The notes under the pieces are model-generated. The model did no database searches and was not told the DNA's origin. It saw only the letters and a program-made list of their open reading frames with translations. A program made the translations under genes and the position numbers. A stretch of DNA of 64,000 nt, taken from positions 46,802 through 110,801 of the forward strand of contig CAZOGL010000002.1 in NCBI GenBank assembly GCA_964579575.1, read 5' to 3'. This DNA comes from CAVEFW01 sp964579575. GTDB taxonomy: Bacteria > Actinomycetota > Coriobacteriia > Coriobacteriales > Eggerthellaceae. Shown piece after piece: positions 60,450-64,000 of the stretch (position 1 is its first letter; each line of letters starts with the position of its first letter).

Positions 60450-61616
60450 ATGCTGAAAGGCAAAGAGATTGCGGCGGTGAGCAAGAAGGCGACCGCCCTG
60501 ATTCGCCAGGCGAATGCCGCCTACGCAACCTTTGACGCGCAACGCAATGGCCTCGAGGTCCCTGAGGGCTCACCATGCTTGGCTGATTCCGACACTGTGG
60601 CGTTTTATGCCAGCGCCGAGGACGCCGCGGCTGCTGTTGCCGGCGAGGATGTCGATCCGATTTTCTTCGATACGAACTACCACAAGAAAAAGAAGCACAA
60701 CAAGTGGGAATTGGTGGATGATCCCTTCATCGCGAAGCGCAGCCCCCTTGTCGATTCCCATGCCCATGTCCACATGCTTCCCAACCCCGGCCTTGCCATA
60801 GCGCGCGCCGGTGCTGCGAGCGTGAGGTTTTTGGGGCTTGTAACCGACCCTTCCGAGGATGGGACGGTGGTATTTGACTCCTTGGAGGCTTGGAACATGG
60901 AGGCGGCGTTGTTGGTACGCAGCCTCGTTCCCAAGTGTTGAGGCGGAGATGCCCCGCGCGTGCCGCGGGTCCGTATCACCGTTGGTGTTCATCCCCATAA
61001 CGCCCGTCTGTATACTGAGGAGCTCGAGGCCCAACTACGCTCCCTGCTCGCTGATCCTCGTGTCGGCTCTTTGGGCGAGATTGGCCTGGACTACCATTAC
61101 GACCTCTCTCCTCGCGACGTACAGCGAGAGGTCTTCCGTCGCCAAATTCGTCTTGCGAAGGAGGCGGGACTGCCGATCAGCCTGCATATCCGCGAGGCCC
61201 ATGACGAGGCTCTTGAGATATTGAACGACGAGGGATTTCCCGAGGCGGGAACCTTGTTGCATTGCTGCAGCCTCGGTCCCGACGAAATCAAGCCCTGGAT
61301 CGACGCCGGGTGTTATATCGCCTTCGGTGGTGCCTTGACCTTTAAGAACGCCGAGGCGGCGCGGGAGGGCGCAAAGCTTGTGCCCCTCAATCGCATCCTG
61401 ACGGAGACGGATGCCCCCTATATGGCTCCGGTTCCCCTGCGTGGTACGACGTGTGAACCCAATGAGGTCGCCTTCACTGTGGCGAAGCTTGCGGAGGTGC
61501 GTGGCGAGACGAGCCTTGCCAAGATCGCGAGCATGCAAAGGGCCATCTCCGAAAACGCCGACGCGTTGCTCAACCGTGCACCCACTCCGTGGCAGGAAGA
61601 AAACGCTGCGAAGTAG
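60450..61616 (+). CDS. tatD: TatD family metal-dependent hydrolase interrupted by an in-frame TGA
   Basis: 388 codons. TatD nucleases are TIM-barrel metal hydrolases. Ligand motifs are split: VDSHAHVH (near residue 108) lies before the stop; GEIGLDYHYD, SLHIREAHD, LHCCS and TETDAPYM come after. A single TGA (60939-60941, codon 164, context TGT-TGA-GGC) interrupts the frame, which then continues in phase into VGVHPHN. Downstream, 60953-60969 forms a perfect hairpin. Either a nonsense mutation or Sec/read-through. The ~100-residue N-terminal extension is lineage-specific. Neighbours metG and rsmA fit the usual cluster. ATG follows GGACGGAGG. Confidence 0.75.
60953..60969 (+). promoter_or_regulatory. 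SECIS-like hairpin after the tatD in-frame TGA
   Basis: CCCGCG (60953-60958) pairs with CGCGGG (60964-60969); loop CGTGC. The loop begins 18 nt after the TGA and has G in its second position, which fits the published bacterial SECIS pattern. A GC-rich chance hairpin is possible. Confidence 0.35.
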
Positions 61617-61708
61617 GAAGCCGGGCCCGCCTTGCGGCTTAATTTCCCGGGTACCGTGTACAATGCTTTTGGACATTGGAGTGACGGAAACGACGAGACG
61701 GGGAAACC

Positions 61709-62836
61709 ATGAACCGATTGATCATCGCGGGTTCGCCGCGAATTGACGGGCGCAGCGCACATCTTGCAAATCTGTTGTTTGAGGCGTGTATCGAAGAGTG
61801 TCCTGAGGACGAGCTGGCCTATGTCCCTATCTCCGAAGTGAACGTCTCTGGCTGTATGGGGTGTGGCGCGTGCTTTGCCCTTGCCCGCGGCGAGAGGCTT
61901 CCGGGCGAGGAAGATGGCGAGGAGAACGAGGAAGGCGAGGAGAACGAGGAAGGCGAGGAGCGCGAGGAAAAGGACGCTCCCGCTCCGCAAAAGTCCAAGC
62001 AGGAGATCCAGTTCGAACATCCCCGCCGCTGCGTCATCGACGACGACATGTCCGACATCTACGAGCTCATCGACGAGGCTGAGGAACTCACCATTGTGAG
62101 TCCGGTGTATTTCGCCGGACCTCCGTCCCAGCTCAAGGCCTTACTTGATCGCCTCCAGCCCTATTTTGCTGCTTCTGCGGCGCAGCGTTGTGCCGCCAAG
62201 GAGGAGGGACGTCCCTTCAAGACCGCGGTGAAGCCTGCGGTGCTCCATGTGGTTGGTGAGGGTTCGGACCCTCATGGGTTTGCGGCGCTTGTGACCATCG
62301 TTCAATCTGCTCTTGCTGTCGCGGGCTACAAGCTTGAGACGGTGTTGGATTGGGTCGGAAAGATCGATGAGAAGGGAGAGATCCTCGAGGAGGCCGACGT
62401 TATCGATTTGTTGGTGGAGGATGACGAGTTCGTCGTCGCCGACGTGGAAGTCGTGTTCGGCGAGTCCGAGGAGGCCGACGAGGAGCGTTGGTCTGGCATC
62501 GCAAAAGAGGAGGATGGTCCCGAGGGCGACCCCGAGGAGGACGGCCTTGAGGACGACGGTATAAACGACGATCGCCGTCCGCGTCTGCGCCTCAACGACG
62601 ACCAGGTGAAAGAGCGCGGTCGCGCCTCTTCCGAGGCAGGGCGAAGTGGGGGTTCACGTGGCCGTACCGACAAGCGGTCTAGCAAGGGCGGCACCCAAAC
62701 GAACAACCGCAACCCCCGCAAGGAAAACCAAGCCAAGGCGAAGAAGCGCCATGCGAGCAACAACAACGCGACCTCTGTGAAGAAGAACACGGGCAAGGCC
62801 CGGGCGTCAAACAAGAAGGGCGGGCGCCGTGGATAG
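61709..62836 (+). CDS. Flavodoxin-like NAD(P)H-dependent oxidoreductase with acidic insert and basic tail
   Basis: 375 residues. Flavodoxin-fold FMN reductase core: IIAGSPRIDGRSAHLAN, GCMGCGACF and SPVYFAGPPSQLKALLDR. Between the Cys motif and CVIDDDM is an insert of ~45 residues rich in Glu, coded by GAGGAAGGC-type repeats (61921-61975). After ~residue 270 there is an acidic stretch and then a ~90-residue Arg/Lys/Asn/Gly tail that looks disordered and nucleic-acid binding. Electron donor and substrate unknown. -10 TACAAT at 61659. It overlaps rsmA by 8 nt. Confidence 0.75.
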   Translation: MNRLIIAGSPRIDGRSAHLANLLFEACIEECPEDELAYVPISEVNVSGCMGCGACFALARGERLPGEEDGEENEEGEENEEGEEREEKDAPAPQKSKQEIQFEHPRRCVIDDDMSDIYELIDEAEELTIVSPVYFAGPPSQLKALLDRLQPYFAASAAQRCAAKEEGRPFKTAVKPAVLHVVGEGSDPHGFAALVTIVQSALAVAGYKLETVLDWVGKIDEKGEILEEADVIDLLVEDDEFVVADVEVVFGESEEADEERWSGIAKEEDGPEGDPEEDGLEDDGINDDRRPRLRLNDDQVKERGRASSEAGRSGGSRGRTDKRSSKGGTQTNNRNPRKENQAKAKKRHASNNNATSVKKNTGKARASNKKGGRRG

Positions 62837-63758
62837 CGTTCTAGGAGAGGGTCCCCTTTCCCCGTTGGCGAGTCCTAGCGCGACCCGTGAGATCCTTGAT
62901 GCGTTTGGCTTGTCCACAAAAAAGCAGCTCGGGCAAAACTTCCTGGTCAACGATGCAATCCTGAAGAAGATTGTGAGCCTTGCCGAGCTTTGTCCAAAAG
63001 ATTTCGTATTGGAGGTGGGCCCAGGTGTGGGAACACTCACCATCGCGTTGCTCAAGACGGCGGGCCGCGTGTTGTCCGTCGAGGCGGATAGCGATCTTCC
63101 CGCAGTGCTTGCCCACACCACGAAACCTTGGGCTAAACGTTTTACGCTGCTCAACAAGGATGCGTTGACCTTGGACGATGGGGATTTCGACGAGGTTGAT
63201 GCCGTGGGTCGCCCCAACAAGTTCGTCGCCAATCTGCCCTATGCGGTCGCAGCCACACTCATCCTTGACTACTTCCAACGTTTTCCGAACATCGAGAGCG
63301 CGACGGTCATGGTGCAAAAAGAGGTCGCGGACCGCATCGCGGGAAAGCCAGGTTCGAAAAACTATGGCGCCTATACGGTAAAGCTCGGACTGTATGCCAA
63401 GGTTTCCGGGCGCATAATCGTTGGACCGCAGAACTTCTTTCCACCACCTCATGTTGATTCGGCGGTCATCAGGCTCGATCGCACGCCGGTCGTCGACGGG
63501 GATGGCCATGTGCTGACGCCTTGCGAGATCAAAGACGCATGCACCGTGGCGGACGCGGCGTTTGCCAACAGGCGCAAGACCTTGGGCAATTCCTTCAAGA
63601 CGTACTTCTCGAGCCGCGGTAAGGACCTGGCCTTTTCGCCTGACAAGATCGTCCGCTTGTTCGAGGAAGCGGATATCGACCCGCGTCGTCGGGGGGAGAC
63701 TCTCGACCAGGCTGAGTTCATCAGGCTTGCGCGCGCGTATCGCCAGTTGTGTGAGTAG
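62829..63758 (+). CDS. rsmA: 16S rRNA (adenine-1518/1519-N6) dimethyltransferase RsmA (KsgA)
   Basis: 309 residues. Dimethylates A1518 and A1519 of 16S rRNA with SAM. Motifs KKQLGQNFLVND, LEVGPGVGTLT, VANLPYAV and PPPHVDSAVIRL are clear, as is the C-terminal FANRRKTLGNS. GTG start at 62829 lies within the end of the preceding gene, implying coupling. Completes the metG-tatD-rsmA neighbourhood; the usual rnmV between tatD and rsmA is replaced by the flavodoxin-like gene. Confidence 0.96.
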   Translation: MDSVLGEGPLSPLASPSATREILDAFGLSTKKQLGQNFLVNDAILKKIVSLAELCPKDFVLEVGPGVGTLTIALLKTAGRVLSVEADSDLPAVLAHTTKPWAKRFTLLNKDALTLDDGDFDEVDAVGRPNKFVANLPYAVAATLILDYFQRFPNIESATVMVQKEVADRIAGKPGSKNYGAYTVKLGLYAKVSGRIIVGPQNFFPPPHVDSAVIRLDRTPVVDGDGHVLTPCEIKDACTVADAAFANRRKTLGNSFKTYFSSRGKDLAFSPDKIVRLFEEADIDPRRRGETLDQAEFIRLARAYRQLCE

Positions 63759-63979
63759 CCAAGGCGCAGTCCTTGTCATCCTTATGCTCTCTTGCCCTTT
63801 TGTTTCTGTTGTGAGATGGGTCATTTTAAACTGGCCGCTGTCTAATTTAACGTCACCGACCCGATGGACTCCTGTCGCGTGCGTGACACCCGCCCTGTCC
63901 GAGAAAAATTCAAAAAATTTTTTCAATCGCCGAAAGGCTTTCCAAGAAAACTGCAGTTCAGACGGGTGGGGTAGGGGAT

Positions 63980-64000
63980 ACCTACATGATTTATGTAGGT
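63980..64000 (+). promoter_or_regulatory. Palindrome at the window end
   Basis: ACCTACAT (63980-63987) and ATGTAGGT (63993-64000) are exact complements with a 5-nt spacer. The 242 nt after rsmA contain no gene; they also hold an A/T-rich stretch (63900-63925). Confidence 0.5.

Noticed and set aside
60859..61224. Frameshift rather than in-frame stop in tatD
   Set aside because: The plus-one frame reads plausibly for a few codons around 60930-60950, but both halves of TatD are in the same phase. Two compensating shifts would be needed; a single TGA is simpler.
63900..64000. Replication origin near rsmA
   Set aside because: There is an A/T-rich stretch and a palindrome, but no DnaA-box cluster and no dnaA, dnaN or gyrB gene.

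Overview
The window looks like a draft-assembly scaffold from an anaerobic actinobacterium of the class Coriobacteriia, probably near Eggerthella or Slackia. This is inferred from several features: a moderately GC-rich sequence; many TTG/GTG starts; a Ski2-like helicase with the actinobacterial DUF3516 tail; an L17 with a long Ala/Glu tail; a 1502-residue 2-hydroxyacyl-CoA-dehydratase-type activase; and several genes whose -10 box sits 6-7 nt before the ATG, as in leaderless actinobacterial transcripts. No plasmid, phage, insertion-sequence or CRISPR signature was seen. A run of 100 Ns (56765-56864) is flanked by an identical 55-nt sequence on each side, which looks like two unmerged contig ends.

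Layout. 1-6066: molybdate transporter (modB, truncated at the window edge, and modC), an AEC carrier, moaA, moaC and a PHP histidinol-phosphatase-like gene. 6222-15255: yebC, a nitroreductase, ruvCAB behind a good LexA box, a cold-shock protein, a TrpR-like regulator, an M18 aminopeptidase, a lipoprotein and rarA. 15356-21710: DUF948 protein, AI-2E permease, alaS, ruvX, mltG. 21847-28127: yqeG and aroE converge on a minus-strand run aroC-aroK-aroB-aroQ-pepP (no aroA seen). 28342-31504: an orphan radical SAM protein, tRNA-Gln and a CmpB-family membrane protein. 31650-35395: the infA-rpmJ-rpsM-rpsK-rpsD-rpoA-rplQ operon. 35451-42172: MATE pump, helicase, solitary ecfT, enolase. 42319-47558: lipoprotein, MogA/MoaB, DUF364 protein, a catalytically altered TrpC-like barrel, gshA and a tiny membrane protein. 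47643-54640: UPF0210 protein, tlyA, and the giant activase. 54722-63758: rsmI, YgjP peptidase, a secreted coiled-coil cell-wall protein, lipoprotein, metG, tatD, a flavodoxin-like protein and rsmA.

Most of the window is housekeeping: translation, recombination repair, chorismate synthesis, molybdenum cofactor and cell wall. The most unusual observations are these. (1) tatD is interrupted by an in-frame TGA followed at SECIS-like distance by a perfect hairpin with a G in its apical loop. (2) A TrpC-like protein has lost the catalytic Lys, Glu and Asn. (3) A secreted protein has no canonical start codon that would include its signal peptide; the only well-placed start is ATT. (4) Short duplications repeatedly copy the stop-codon end of genes. 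(5) Tandem repeats lie inside probable 5' leaders. (6) A terminator-like hairpin sits in the leader of the ribosomal operon.
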